DNA of 61,341 nt from Psychrobacter cibarius (GCF_016107535.1 NZ_JABASQ010000019.1:1-61341); one strand, 5' to 3'; numbered from the stretch's first letter, positions 35,638 through 46,163 are shown. Notes: generated by a model not told the origin, from the letters alone. Program-made: numbers and translations.

Positions 35638-37524
35638 TCAGCGCTCAACTTGACTCACGTCACGTACCGCACCGGTATCGGCACTGGTCGTCATGGCAGC
35701 ATAGGCACGTAGCGCAGGGGTCACATGACGGTCACGGCTTACAGGCTTCCACGCATCGCGGCCACGAGCTTCCATCGCTTCGCGGCGAGTGGCCAAATCG
35801 GCATCACTGACTTGCATGTTAATCGTACGATTAGGAATGTCGATATGGATGGTATCGCCTTCTTCAACCAGACCAATTGCGCCGCCTTCAGCTGCTTCTG
35901 GGCTGGCATGACCGATTGATAGGCCTGAGGTACCACCAGAGAAACGACCATCGGTGAGTAGGGCGCATTCTTTGCCTAAGCCTTTTGACTTGAGGTAAGT
36001 CGTTGGGTAGAGCATCTCTTGCATACCAGGACCGCCTTTAGGGCCTTCATAACGGATAATGACCACATCACCTGCCACGATCTCGTCGGCCAATACCGCA
36101 GCGACAGCATCATCTTGTGACTCAAATAGACGAGCACGACCAGTAAATACTAGGATGCTGTCATCCACACCTGCGGTTTTGACTACACAGCCACGCTCAG
36201 CGATATTGCCATACAATACGGCCAAACCACCATCTGTAGAATAGGCATGTTGGGCACTACGGATGCAACCTGACTCGCGGTTGACGTCGAGGTTTGACCA
36301 TTCTTTTGATTGCGAAAATGCCTCAGTGGTACGTACGCCACCCGGTGCTGCAAGGAAGCGCGCGCGTGCCTCTTGATTATCAGGATTCATGATGTCCCAC
36401 TTATCAATCGCGGCTTTCATCGTTGGACTATGGATGGTCGGTACGTCAGTCTTCAGTAATCCAGCACGATCAAGCTCGGCCAATAACGCAAAGACCCCGC
36501 CAGCACGATGCACATCTTCCATATGGTATTTCTGCGAGGCAGGGGCGACTTTTGCAAGGCAAGGTACACCGCGACTTAGACGATCGATATCTGACATTTT
36601 GAAATCGACTTCTGCTTCGTTAGCAGCCGCTAACAGATGCAAAATAGTATTGGTTGAGCCGCCCATTGCGATATCTAAGGTCATCGCGTTTTCAAAAGCT
36701 GCTTTGCTAGCGATGGAGCGTGGCAATACTGAATCATCATCTTGCTCATAGCGACGTTTGGCAAGTGAGACAATGGTGCGTCCTGCTTCTAAAAACAACT
36801 CGCGACGTAGCGAGTGGGTGGCGAGTAACGAGCCATTACCCGGTAATGCCAAGCCCAACGCTTCGGTTAAGCAGTTCATTGAGTTGGCCGTAAACATACC
36901 AGAGCACGAACCACAAGTTGGGCAGGCAGAGGCTTCAATAGCGGCTACATCTTCATCACTAATGCTGTCATCAGCGGCATCCATCATCGCATCAACGAGG
37001 TCAAGTTTGCGAATGGCACTACTGTCACTACCATCGGTATTATGGCTTTTACCAACGGTACTGGCTAAGATTTTGCCCGCTTCCATTGGACCACCTGAAA
37101 TAAACACTACTGGAATATTGAGGCGCATGGCTGCCATCAACATACCCGGCGTTATTTTATCGCAGTTGGAGATACAAACTAAGGCATCTGCGCAATGGGC
37201 ATTGACCATGTATTCTACAGAGTCGGCAATCAAATCGCGACTTGGCAGTGAGTACAACATACCGCTATGACCCATGGCAATACCATCATCGACCGCAATG
37301 GTATTGAACTCTTTAGCCACGCCGCCTGCTTGTTCAATCTCACGTGCGACCAGTTGCCCCAAGTCTTTTAAATGCACATGGCCGGGTACGAACTGGGTAA
37401 ACGAGTTGGCAATGGCAATGATTGGTTTACCAAAGTCGCCATCAGTCATGCCAGTCGCACGCCATAATGCGCGCGCGCCTGCCATATTACGGCCGCCAGT
37501 AGAGGTTTTTGAGCGATAATCCAT
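35638..37524 (-). CDS. ilvD: dihydroxy-acid dehydratase
   Basis: A 628-residue Fe-S enzyme of branched-chain amino-acid synthesis, converting dihydroxy-isovalerate and dihydroxy-methylvalerate to the keto acids. Cluster and active-site segments are visible: [29 protein letters not shown] and [14 protein letters not shown]. The length is that of the E. coli enzyme. AAGGA 8 nt before ATG 37524 sets the start. No other ilv gene is adjacent. Confidence 0.97.
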   Translation of the reverse strand: MDYRSKTSTGGRNMAGARALWRATGMTDGDFGKPIIAIANSFTQFVPGHVHLKDLGQLVAREIEQAGGVAKEFNTIAVDDGIAMGHSGMLYSLPSRDLIADSVEYMVNAHCADALVCISNCDKITPGMLMAAMRLNIPVVFISGGPMEAGKILASTVGKSHNTDGSDSSAIRKLDLVDAMMDAADDSISDEDVAAIEASACPTCGSCSGMFTANSMNCLTEALGLALPGNGSLLATHSLRRELFLEAGRTIVSLAKRRYEQDDDSVLPRSIASKAAFENAMTLDIAMGGSTNTILHLLAAANEAEVDFKMSDIDRLSRGVPCLAKVAPASQKYHMEDVHRAGGVFALLAELDRAGLLKTDVPTIHSPTMKAAIDKWDIMNPDNQEARARFLAAPGGVRTTEAFSQSKEWSNLDVNRESGCIRSAQHAYSTDGGLAVLYGNIAERGCVVKTAGVDDSILVFTGRARLFESQDDAVAAVLADEIVAGDVVIIRYEGPKGGPGMQEMLYPTTYLKSKGLGKECALLTDGRFSGGTSGLSIGHASPEAAEGGAIGLVEEGDTIHIDIPNRTINMQVSDADLATRREAMEARGRDAWKPVSRDRHVTPALRAYAAMTTSADTGAVRDVSQVER

Positions 37525-37729
37525 GTGATATTCCTTACAAATAGGCGAGGTTTGTGAAAATGTGCATCCTCAATTTTAATATTGATAGTGTGCTTTTTAT
37601 AAAATGCGAGGACTAGTGAATAATACTAGGTCGTTACCATACCATTAGATATGAATCACTGAAAACTATTCATTGATAATGCCAAGTCAATAGTAGTCAT
37701 AACATCGTAAATAATTGGAAGACAAGATG

Positions 37730-38524
37730 TTATTCGACGCGCTCTACTATCGCCGTCTCAAACCAAGGTAGCTCTGTTTTGTCCGCTTCCAATTTAGCGA
37801 TAACCACTAACGCATGAGTCGCTGGCAAGCATTGATAATCAGCGTTTGCTTCAATACGAAGTAGTTGCTCATTGCCTTCAGCTTGTTCATCTATACTGAT
37901 TAAGGTTTGCTTATTATTTTTGTAGAGTACATCGATGCGACCAAAAAACTGCCAATCTTTAAAAGCGGCTGTAATAGCGTCTGCTTCATTCTGGGTATAA
38001 AGTTGTTGGGTGTCTTTGCCTGTATTGGTCCAATGCAAGCGTACGGCTAACTGCAACGCTTCGCTAAACACCACCAATGACCCGATGATTTTGACATGCC
38101 AAGGGCTGGTGATTAGTGCTTCGCTAATACCAATCAGCTTGGCTGCTTCACGAGCGCTCATGGGCGTATTGAACTGTGACAGTAGGGCAGGTGTGAGCGG
38201 ATTTGCTTGCTTAATCGCATCATTTAAACTGTCGTAATGATATAAAAACGGTAGTGGTAAATCCTGTGTCACTGTCTTTTTAGTGATTTTGCAATTGTGT
38301 ATTTTCCAACCAATCGTCTTGTCGCTCAGTGCTTCGGCCAGAATGAGCGCGCTAGGCTCAATGCTTTGAATGGGGGCTTGAGTCTCATTTTCAGTCTCAG
38401 CGCTGCTTGGTTCTTTTTCATTATTGAATACAGAGCCAGCTGTGACAGACGTTTGCGCTGTTTGAGCAGGTTCTGTATAAATGTTACTCATATTTGATTG
38501 AGTCGGCAAAGTAGACGAATCCAT
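37730..38524 (-). CDS. hypothetical protein (no recognised domain)
   Basis: I do not recognise this 264-residue protein. The N-terminal 50 residues are polar and Ser/Thr/Glu-rich. The rest looks globular and cytoplasmic, with no signal peptide or membrane helix and only two or three Cys. The start is unsure: ATG 38524 and ATG 38491 both lack a clear ribosome binding site, and a TTG at 38587 is possible. Steady codon use and length argue that it is a real gene. Its neighbours (ilvD and a divergent HIT protein) give no clue to its function. Confidence 0.6.
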   Translation of the reverse strand: MDSSTLPTQSNMSNIYTEPAQTAQTSVTAGSVFNNEKEPSSAETENETQAPIQSIEPSALILAEALSDKTIGWKIHNCKITKKTVTQDLPLPFLYHYDSLNDAIKQANPLTPALLSQFNTPMSAREAAKLIGISEALITSPWHVKIIGSLVVFSEALQLAVRLHWTNTGKDTQQLYTQNEADAITAAFKDWQFFGRIDVLYKNNKQTLISIDEQAEGNEQLLRIEANADYQCLPATHALVVIAKLEADKTELPWFETAIVERVE

Positions 38525-38749
38525 AAACGTAGTGTTGTTAAAGTAGAGGGTTAATATAACATTTAAAGCGCCTGACTCGCCAACCAAATTGGTGAGCTAC
38601 CGCGATTAGCTTATGTATTGCTAATTCTTAATAACGAGTGCTATAGCAACTTGTGCTTAAACGACATTTCGTCCACTATATTACAGGCTATTCCATCCCT
38701 TCTAAAAGCTGTCGAGTAACCAATAATCAAACAAGTAAAGGAAAAAATA

Positions 38750-39190
38750 ATGACCCAAGCCAATGAGCAAGCCGCGTATGACGATAACAATATCTTTGCC
38801 AAAATGCTAAATGGTGACATTCCCTATCACAAAGTTTATGAAGATGATAAAACCCTTGCTTTTATGGATATCATGCCACAAGCAGAGGGGCATGTGCTGG
38901 TGATTCCTAAGCAAAAAGCCGTTGATTTGGCGGATCTTGAACCAGAGTATGCCGCAGCGGTGTTAATGACCGCTAAAAAAGTCATGCAAGCACAGCGTCA
39001 AGTATTTGCGCGTGAAGGCATTATTCAGATGCAATTAAATGGTAGCGAGGCGGGTCAAACCGTTTTTCATTATCACGTGCATCTCATTCCATCGAGTATT
39101 CATCAGCTCGGTCGACATGCAGTGACCCAAGCTGATCACACAGAACTGGCTGAAACGGCAAAGCAACTTGCTGCTGCCATTACTGTTTAA
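38750..39190 (+). CDS. HIT-family nucleotide-binding hydrolase
   Basis: A 146-residue HIT protein. The histidine triad is FHYHVHLIPS near residues 103-112. The N-terminal FAKMLNGDIPYHKVYEDDKTLAF is typical of the Hint/HinT branch, which hydrolyses AMP-linked substrates such as aminoacyl-adenylates. AAAGGA upstream of ATG 38750 is a good ribosome binding site. It is a single gene followed by a terminator. Confidence 0.93.
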   Translation: MTQANEQAAYDDNNIFAKMLNGDIPYHKVYEDDKTLAFMDIMPQAEGHVLVIPKQKAVDLADLEPEYAAAVLMTAKKVMQAQRQVFAREGIIQMQLNGSEAGQTVFHYHVHLIPSSIHQLGRHAVTQADHTELAETAKQLAAAITV

Positions 39191-39253
39191 TAATAAAAAA
39201 CCGAGATGTTTATCGAATTAACAAGCAAAACATAAATTGTTCCAGAATAAAAT

Positions 39254-39282
39254 AAAAAGGTCGCTAACAAGCGGCCTTTTTT
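39254..39282 (+). terminator. terminator after the HIT gene
   Basis: AAAAGG-TCGC pairs with GCGG-CCTTTT (one G-T pair) around a 6-nt loop and is followed by more T. Confidence 0.88.
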
Positions 39283-39509
39283 ATTACTTGGTAATAGTCA
39301 TGTAACAATCGTTAAAGTCATGTTACAAGTTGGGCGCTTGTCTGGGGTTTTTGAACATAGTGTGATAAAAATTATATTTGTTTAACAATAACTGATGCAT
39401 TTTCGCCTTTGTGAGTCAATTTTTATAAAAAAGGCACTGCTCCTTTTGATTATTAATCTTGATATCGAAGATTATTTTTCATTGCTACTTTTTGGGGATA
39501 TCACTTTCT

Positions 39510-41555
39510 ATGAGTAAATTACCTCGCTCCACTATTTTGTTGCCAGTTTTTGTACCGGCAGCAGCGATTATGCTGTTATTGGTGATCGGTACAGCCATCA
39601 ACCCTGACGCTGCTGGCGAGCTGTTCAGCAAAGTGCTGGCATTTACCACCGACACTTTCGGCTGGTTTTATATGTTGGCAGTCGCCATATTTTTGATGTT
39701 TATCATCGCCTTGGCATTTTCGCCTTATGGCAGTATTAAATTAGGCCCTGACCATGCGGAGGCTGAGTATAAGTTTCTGGAATGGTTCGCCATGCTTTTT
39801 TCCGCAGGCTACGGCATAGCCTTGCTGTTTTATGGCGTAGCAGAGCCTGTATTGCATTTTGCCAGTCCGCCACTTTCCACGCCGCAGACGATTGAAGCTG
39901 CCAAAGAAGCCATGCAAATTGCCTATTTCCATTGGGGTTTCCATATTTGGGCGATTTATGGCGTAGTAGGTTTGTCGCTGGCGTATTTCTCTTTTCGTCA
40001 TGGCTTGCCATTGTCGGTACGCTCAACGCTATATCCATTAATCGGTGACAAAATCTATGGCCCTATCGGACATACCGTTGATGTGTTTGCGATCGTGGGC
40101 ACGATGTTTGGTATCGCCACCAGTTTGGGTCTATCGGTGGCGCAAATTAATGCAGGACTAAATTATTTGCTACCAGAGATGGTACCAGTTAATACGACGG
40201 TGCAGGTTATTATCATCTCCTTAGTAACAGCAGCTGCCTTGGTGTCCGTGTTGGCAGGTATGGACAAAGGCGTCAAGCGCTTGTCTATTTTAAATATGGT
40301 ATTGGCAACGGCACTCATGTTATTTGTCTTTATCGTTGGTCCGTCGATCTTTATTCTCAATGCTTTTATGGAAAACACGGGCAGCTATCTGGGCAATATC
40401 GTTGAGCGTACTTTTAGCTTGCAAGCGTATCAATCGAGTGATTGGATCGGTAGTTGGACACTATTTATTTTTGCATGGACGATTGCTTGGGCGCCTTTTG
40501 TGGGTCTGTTTATTGCCAAAATCAGTCGCGGTCGCACCATTCGTGAGTTTGTATTGGGCGTCATGTTAGTGCCAACGCTATTTACCTTCTTTTGGTTTTC
40601 AGTGTTTGGCGATACGGCACTGCATATGATTATGGTCGATGGTTACGACGCGCTGATTAGCGAAGTGCAAAACAACCAAGCGATTGCGTTATTTAAATTG
40701 CTAGAGAATTTACCATTTACGCAGATTGTCTCATCATTGACAGTACTGTTAATTATTACTTTTTTTGTGACGTCATCGGATTCAGGGTCATTAGTGATTG
40801 ACTCGCTCGCTGCGGGTGGGCGTAGTGATACGCCTTGGTGGCAGCGCTCGTTTTGGGTGGTCACCGAGGGGGCGGTCGCAGCGGTTTTACTTATCGCAGG
40901 CGGTCTGAGTGCACTACAAACAGCAGCTATCGTTAGTGCTTTACCGTTTGCAATCATTATATTAATTTCGACATTTGGTATGTGGCGTGCACTACGTATT
41001 GAAGGACATCGCAATCAAAGCCTAGCCAATGACAATCATTTGCCGCCGCATCTACTTAAGCTTGACGCATGGCGTGATCGTATTGACTATATCACCAATC
41101 AACCAACGCGCGAAAAAGTGCTGGGTTATATCAAAGGTACGGTTTTATCATCGATGCATGAGGTGGCAGAGAAATTTGCCGAAACAGGCTGGTTGCCTGA
41201 TGTGAATTATGATGAGGTCAATAACCGTGCTGTATTGGAATTAAGACGCGGTGACAATGTAGAGTTCTGGTATGAAGTTCGTTTGTCAGAGCATGAAATT
41301 CCTGATTATTATACGGAAGATATGGCCAATGAATTACCACAAGAGCACCATCATCGTGCTGAGGTGTATTTGCGCCGTGGTGGTCAAACCTATGATTTAT
41401 ATGGCTATCAATCAGAGTCGGTGATTAACGATATTATTGATCAGTTCGAAAAATACCTACACTTCTTAAATGTGTCGCCAGATAGTTTGCCGTGGCGTAT
41501 GCAGGAGCATGATGAGGACATCACACTGGAGCAGGGCAGTGTGTTTGATAAGTAA
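39510..41555 (+). CDS. betT: BCCT-family choline/betaine transporter (BetT-like)
   Basis: A 681-residue transporter with 12 expected helices. The family signature WTLFIFAWTIAWAPFVGLFIA lies near residues 310-330, and the N-terminal FYMLAVAIFLMFIIALAFSPYG is typical of the BetT branch. The C-terminal extension after about residue 495 (about 185 residues, charged) is the osmosensing tail of long BetT proteins. Choline is the likely substrate, with glycine betaine possible; no bet genes are in the window. I took ATG 39510; a TTG at 39459 keeps the frame open upstream but looks unlikely. The ribosome binding site for the ATG is distant. Confidence 0.88.
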   Translation: MSKLPRSTILLPVFVPAAAIMLLLVIGTAINPDAAGELFSKVLAFTTDTFGWFYMLAVAIFLMFIIALAFSPYGSIKLGPDHAEAEYKFLEWFAMLFSAGYGIALLFYGVAEPVLHFASPPLSTPQTIEAAKEAMQIAYFHWGFHIWAIYGVVGLSLAYFSFRHGLPLSVRSTLYPLIGDKIYGPIGHTVDVFAIVGTMFGIATSLGLSVAQINAGLNYLLPEMVPVNTTVQVIIISLVTAAALVSVLAGMDKGVKRLSILNMVLATALMLFVFIVGPSIFILNAFMENTGSYLGNIVERTFSLQAYQSSDWIGSWTLFIFAWTIAWAPFVGLFIAKISRGRTIREFVLGVMLVPTLFTFFWFSVFGDTALHMIMVDGYDALISEVQNNQAIALFKLLENLPFTQIVSSLTVLLIITFFVTSSDSGSLVIDSLAAGGRSDTPWWQRSFWVVTEGAVAAVLLIAGGLSALQTAAIVSALPFAIIILISTFGMWRALRIEGHRNQSLANDNHLPPHLLKLDAWRDRIDYITNQPTREKVLGYIKGTVLSSMHEVAEKFAETGWLPDVNYDEVNNRAVLELRRGDNVEFWYEVRLSEHEIPDYYTEDMANELPQEHHHRAEVYLRRGGQTYDLYGYQSESVINDIIDQFEKYLHFLNVSPDSLPWRMQEHDEDITLEQGSVFDK

Positions 41556-41638
41556 GGGTGTACTGTTAAAAAAGTCGTGTTTCTTAATGCAAGTTATTCA
41601 CGTTAATAGCTTGCAATATGCGTACGATTCCTTAGAAT

Positions 41639-41687
41639 AACGGCTTGTTTTTATTATCTTATTTTAATTAATGGCAAGCCGTTTTTT
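41639..41687 (+). terminator. terminator of betT abutting the dusB start codon
   Basis: AACGGCTTG (41639-41647) and CAAGCCGTT (41675-41683) form a 9-bp stem with a 27-nt loop, followed by T to 41687. The ATG of dusB begins at the next base. Confidence 0.65.
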
Positions 41688-42719
41688 ATGTCTACTGATT
41701 CTCCTGCTTTACCGTCGTCTTTGCCAGTATCTGGCCATCCATTATTGCAGCCATTGAATATCGGCGGCTTGACGATTGAAAACCGCCTCATGGTTGCTCC
41801 TATGGCGGGCGTTACGGACAATCCTTTTCGGCGATTGTGTAAATCATTTGGTGCCGGTCATGCAGTGAGTGAAATGATTATCGCTGACACGGCGCTTTAC
41901 GCGCGCAAAAAGTCCTTGTATCGTGCCAATTTTGACAATGAAATTGCACCTATTTCAGCGCAAATTGCAGGGGCTGAACCTGATAAATTGGCAGAAGCGG
42001 CACGCTATCAGATTGATAATGGCGCACAAATTATTGATATCAATATGGGCTGCCCTGCCAAAAAAGTCTGCCGTAGGCTGGCAGGTTCTGCACTGTTGCA
42101 AGACGAAGATTTGGTTGCGCGCTTGTTAGATGCGGCGGTAAATGCTGTCGATGCACCCGTGACCTTAAAAACGCGATTGGGTTATGAAAATGGTCGTGAG
42201 AATATCTTGCGTGTGGCAAAGCGTGCTGAGCAAGCAGGTATTGCAGCGATTGCCATTCATGGGCGCACGCGCGAGGATATGTATACTGGCGAGGCGCGTT
42301 ATGAGCTGATACGCGAAGTCAAAGAAAGCATCAATATTCCCGTCATTGCCAATGGCGATATCGATAGCGCGCAAAAAGCCCAGCGTGTCTATGAGTTGAC
42401 AGGTTGTGATGCTGTGATGATTGGGCGTGCTGCCCAAGGACAACCGTGGATATTCCGTGATATCGAGCACTTCTTACGCACTGGTGAGAGTCTTGATGCA
42501 CCGAGCGTCAGTGAGATAAAAGAGATCGTACTGGCGCATTTGCAAGAGCTATATGACTTTTATGGTGAGTACTCTGGCTGCCGTATCGCTCGCAAGCACA
42601 TTGCTTGGTATACCACAGGCATTCCTAATTCTAATGCTTTTCGCCAAGCGATGTATGGCGAAGAAAGTACCGCTGGACAGTTTCGCGTGGTCGAAGATTT
42701 TTTGCAGGCGCACGAATAG
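41688..42719 (+). CDS. dusB: tRNA-dihydrouridine synthase B
   Basis: A 343-residue FMN enzyme that reduces uridine in tRNA. The catalytic Cys is in NMGCPAKKVCRRLAGSALL near residues 120-138, and APMAGVTDNPFRRLC and IHGRTRE segments fit the family. DusB is normally about 320 residues; here about 22 extra residues precede the first conserved strand. The start codon lies directly behind a terminator-like hairpin and has no ribosome binding site, so initiation may be leaderless or at a later TTG. fis, the usual downstream gene, is absent. Confidence 0.92.
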   Translation: MSTDSPALPSSLPVSGHPLLQPLNIGGLTIENRLMVAPMAGVTDNPFRRLCKSFGAGHAVSEMIIADTALYARKKSLYRANFDNEIAPISAQIAGAEPDKLAEAARYQIDNGAQIIDINMGCPAKKVCRRLAGSALLQDEDLVARLLDAAVNAVDAPVTLKTRLGYENGRENILRVAKRAEQAGIAAIAIHGRTREDMYTGEARYELIREVKESINIPVIANGDIDSAQKAQRVYELTGCDAVMIGRAAQGQPWIFRDIEHFLRTGESLDAPSVSEIKEIVLAHLQELYDFYGEYSGCRIARKHIAWYTTGIPNSNAFRQAMYGEESTAGQFRVVEDFLQAHE

Positions 42720-42770
42720 TAAGTGAGCAAACGGCTCATGCTAAGCGTTTGTTAAATGACAAAAAAAGCT

Positions 42771-43034
42771 TTAAAGCTCGTCCACTTTAGCGGTATGTGG
42801 TTCTTTTTTGAGCACTGTATTTTCTTTTTGCCAAGGAAATTTGCCTTCTAATCCTAACAAAATAGATTTACCCACAGTTTGTCTGATTTCGATATAGGTC
42901 TCGTGATTAAACCCACTGGTTAGGCGAATCCCTCGATAAAAAGCAAAAAACAGTCCAAAAAACATAATAAGTACGCCAATGATCTCGACTATCTTAGCAA
43001 TTAAATCAATGTAATGAGCTAGAGTTGCAATCAA
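42771..43034 (-). CDS. DUF1622-like membrane protein, internally shortened
   Basis: An 87-residue protein. Residues about 5-35 form a hydrophobic helix (IDLIAKIVEIIGVLIMFFG). The segment RQTVGKSILLGLE is a clear DUF1622 feature. In family members I remember, LLGLE is followed by FLVAAD and some 35 further residues with a second and third helix before a ...GRWPWQ-type ending. Here LLGLE is joined straight to GKFPWQKE. It may be a deletion derivative, still open in frame. Function unknown. Confidence 0.7.
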   Translation of the reverse strand: MIATLAHYIDLIAKIVEIIGVLIMFFGLFFAFYRGIRLTSGFNHETYIEIRQTVGKSILLGLEGKFPWQKENTVLKKEPHTAKVDEL

Positions 43035-43223
43035 AACAGATACTCCTTATCGATGTTCGGTGGAAATCGTAAGTCTAAGCAATACTGCGATTATACGTTT
43101 ATCAATCCTTATAATCGTCAAATTATCTGGCTGAGACGGCGGTTTTGTTCACTTTAAGCCATAATTTTTTGCTATGCTGTAATCGAACATTCATAGGCAT
43201 AGAAACAACAAAAAGGATTTTTT

Positions 43224-44111
43224 ATGGCCAATCCCTCAAAAAAAGAAATCAACAAAGCGGTCAAAGATAAGCATATCATTATCACAGGGGCATCAAGCGG
43301 TATTGGTGAGCGTACAGCGTATTTACTCAGTGAATGCGGTGCGCATGTTATCTTATTAGCACGTACCGAAGACAAACTAAAAGCCGTTAAAGAAAGTATC
43401 GAGGAGCTTGGTGGCAATGCCAGTTATTACCCTTGTGATTTAACCAATATGGATGATATCGAAAAAGTTAGCACGCAAATTTTGGCAGATTTCGGACATG
43501 TTGATGTCTTGGTCAATAACGCTGGTCGTTCAATTCGGCGCTCGGTTCACGAGTCTATTGATCGTTTCCATGATTTTGAGCGTACTATGGATATCAATTA
43601 CTTTGGCGCGGTTAAAATAGTTCTTGGGTTTTTGCCGACGATGATTGAACGTCAAACTGGTCAAATTGTGAATATTTCCTCTATTGGCGTATTGGCAAAC
43701 AGTCCGCGTTTTGCCGCTTATGTCGCCTCAAAATCGGCATTGGATGCCTTTAGCCGCTGCTTAGCTGCTGAAGTGAAGGGCGATAATGTGACGATCACCA
43801 ATATTTTTATGCCATTGGTGCGTACGCCTATGATTGAGCCTACTAAGTTGTACCGCTACATGCCTGCGCTTATGCCTGATGAAGCAGCGATGATGGTTGC
43901 CAAAGCGATTGTCCATAAACCAAACAGTATTGCCAGCAACATGGGTAAATTTGCGTCAGCTACTTATTCACTGGCACCAGCAATCAACGTTGGTATTCAA
44001 TCGATGGGTTATCGTATTTTTCCAAGCACCCGCGCTGGACTGACTACCGATAAGAAGCCAAACCTTGCTCAGCGCGCCTTTGCCAGAATACTTCCTGGTG
44101 AGCATCATTAG
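43224..44111 (+). CDS. short-chain dehydrogenase/reductase
   Basis: A 295-residue SDR. The NAD(P) loop is TGASSGIGERT near residue 20; NNAGRS follows, then the catalytic Ser in VNISSIGVLA and Tyr-x-x-x-Lys in YVASKSALDAF. The C-terminal 75 residues go beyond the usual 250, a form common in lipid-related reductases of this group. The substrate is unknown. AAAAGGA before ATG 43224 supports the start. It is divergent from the DUF1622-like gene. Confidence 0.88.
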   Translation: MANPSKKEINKAVKDKHIIITGASSGIGERTAYLLSECGAHVILLARTEDKLKAVKESIEELGGNASYYPCDLTNMDDIEKVSTQILADFGHVDVLVNNAGRSIRRSVHESIDRFHDFERTMDINYFGAVKIVLGFLPTMIERQTGQIVNISSIGVLANSPRFAAYVASKSALDAFSRCLAAEVKGDNVTITNIFMPLVRTPMIEPTKLYRYMPALMPDEAAMMVAKAIVHKPNSIASNMGKFASATYSLAPAINVGIQSMGYRIFPSTRAGLTTDKKPNLAQRAFARILPGEHH

Positions 44112-44142
44112 AATAGGCTGTGTATGAGCCTTGATTTAGGAT

Positions 44143-44170
44143 AAAAAAGGACGCTGCGGTGTCCTTTTTT
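44143..44170. terminator. bidirectional terminator after the SDR
   Basis: AAAAAAGGAC and GTCCTTTTTT pair over a GCTGCGGT loop. It can serve both the SDR (plus) and transcripts from the parvulin gene (minus). Confidence 0.93.
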
Positions 44171-44480
44171 AATGCCTTAAAATTATTAATGTTGATACAA
44201 AATAGGAGAGAGGGCAGTAGCAGCCTTTTGTTCTTAACGCTTTATTATGATCAAAACCTATTTATAACTGTCTATCATAATCACTCTTATGGGAACTAAC
44301 GTGTCTTCAACTCAAATTTAGATTTAGCACTCACATTAAGTCATAAGTCGTTTCGGGTCATAAATGAGTCAATCATGGCAGCTCAAATCGTGATTGCCAT
44401 GATGTTAGATCCTGTATGAGTCAGAATAATTTTTAAGGCATATATCAGTCGGCTTACAATGAAAGCTCCGCCTCTAACAC
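44171..44480. other. 310-bp spacer, nothing identified
   Basis: Non-coding sequence between the SDR terminator and the parvulin gene. I see no ORF with a start signal, no hairpin and no repeat. Confidence 0.4.
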
Positions 44481-44759
44481 TTATGTCCTGTAAAGTACTT
44501 TAACCACATGCCAGCCAAATTTGGTTTTTACTAAATGTGGGGTGAAGAGTTTGCCGCTGAAGCAGATTTTATCAAATGCTGGTACCATGTCGCCTTGTTG
44601 AAACTCACCTAAGCTACCGCCTTTTTTACCTGAAGGGCAGGTTGAATGTCGTTTCGCCAGCACATCGAACTTAGCGCCTTTTTGAAGCTTGGCAATAATA
44701 TCTTCAGCCTGTTCTTTGTGTTTTACTAAAATGTGTAATGCGCTAGCTGTACGAGCCAT
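44481..44759 (-). CDS. ppiC: parvulin-type peptidyl-prolyl cis-trans isomerase
   Basis: A 92-residue stand-alone parvulin of the PpiC type, cytoplasmic because there is no signal peptide. The fold is complete: ALHILVKHKEQAEDI (active-site His), FDVLAKRHSTCPS with the Cys, GGSLGEFQQGDMVPAFDK, and HLVKTKFGWHVVKVL at the end. It speeds proline isomerisation in folding proteins. It is a single gene. Confidence 0.94.
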   Translation of the reverse strand: MARTASALHILVKHKEQAEDIIAKLQKGAKFDVLAKRHSTCPSGKKGGSLGEFQQGDMVPAFDKICFSGKLFTPHLVKTKFGWHVVKVLYRT

Positions 44760-45074
44760 AATGTAAACCTTTTATAAAATATCGATTATCGGGGCATTAT
44801 ATCACGGCTTATCTTGGTTGCTAACTTCACTTGTATGCGCTACTTCTTCAAAAGCCATTATCTACACAGGGACTACTATTTGGATGAGAATCGGTGTCTT
44901 TTGAGTGTCGCTGTCATTACATCGGTGCAATGCATTTGGGTAGATGTGCATGAGCAGATCAATCGCACCTTGATCTGAGCTAAGAATCAAGGGTAGCTTA
45001 CGAGCCCAATCAAGCCTAATGGTTAGGCATTAAGCGCTTTGCTAACTTTTTAATATCGTTATTCCCAACAGGAT
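44760..45074. other. 315-bp spacer, nothing identified
   Basis: Lies between ppiC and the decayed oxidoreductase gene. No ORF or recognisable site was found; part may be decayed sequence belonging to the pseudogene. Confidence 0.35.
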
Positions 45075-46163
45075 CTAGTGACTTGGCATACGATAGTGAT
45101 CTGCGATTAGCTCAACAGTGCGCGATTGGGCGCGGCGCGAATAGCCCTGAACCACCATCATGACCTCATCCACCCCTGTCTGCTCCTGAAGATCCTCTAA
45201 ACCTTTTGCGACCTCATCAGCAGTACCATGAAGGGTTTGATCGGTATACTGTTCAATAATCTGGCGCTCTTGCATATTGCCTTGAAAAGCCGCCACTTCA
45301 TCAGGAGGCAGCAAAGCAAAAGGTTTGCGCTGGAACATTCTTAACATTGCCATGGCAGACGATGTTGATTGGCGACGTGCCTCTACAGGATCTTCATCTG
45401 CAATCGCACCAATACTGACCAAACTATATGGCTTGGCTAGAATTTTTGAAGGACGGAAATTCTCTCGGTAAATGCGCATGGCACTTAATACATCAGCATT
45501 GCCAAACTGTAGAGCAAATGCATAAGGTCTACCCCTGCCAGATGCGCGGAGTAAGTCGATGACCCTAAGATCCAAACATCAGCAGCGGTCTTCGATGGGG
45601 GTACTCGGCTTTCCATGAGCCTGGCACCGCATGAACCTCATTATAAAAATGGTCTTTTGGGAAGCTTCTAAAAAGCCCAACAACTCTGCAACTTGCTGAG
45701 GAAATTCATTGTTCGCCGCCTGATGCCGACGCAAAGCTGAAGCCGTTACGACATCCGTACCCGGTGCCTGTCCCAAACCAAGATCAATTCGCCTTGGTGC
45801 CATCGCATCAAGCATACCAAATTGTTAAGCGATGACCAAAGGCACATGATTGGGTAGCATGATGCCACCTGCACCAAGTCTAAAGTTCTCAGTTTCCCCA
45901 GTAAGCCGAGCCACCATCATCTGCGGTGAAGGCACCGAAACACCAGGCATGGCATGGTGTTCAGACATCCAAAACCGTTGAAAACCCCTTTTATCCGCCA
46001 GTTTTGCAAGCGCAATCATCTCTTGAAAGGTGTCCTCTGCCGTGTGACCAACGCCGGTGAAGGCATTGTCGAGCACCGAAAGAACGAAAGGGGCGCTACC
46101 TGAATGATTTGGCATATTCATAAGCGATCTCATTTTTACCGTATTAACGATGCATGACAACAC
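45075..46163 (-). pseudogene. LLM-class flavin-dependent oxidoreductase, decayed
   Basis: Read on the minus strand the gene is in three pieces. The N-terminal part (SVLDNAFTGVGHTAEDT, FQRFWMSEHHAMPGV, LPNHVPLVIA) ends at a TAA (45825-45827). Reading through in the same frame gives QFGMLDAMAPRRIDLGLGQAPGTD, so a Glu codon probably became TAA. Near 45657-45667 one base is missing; after it the conserved HFYNEVHAVPG and DVWILGSSTYSAHL appear in another frame. Near 45526-45535 the frame changes again before YAFALQFG. An intact gene would give about 360 residues. Luciferase-like monooxygenases of this group are uncharacterised. It follows the MBL-fold gene on the same strand. Confidence 0.88.
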
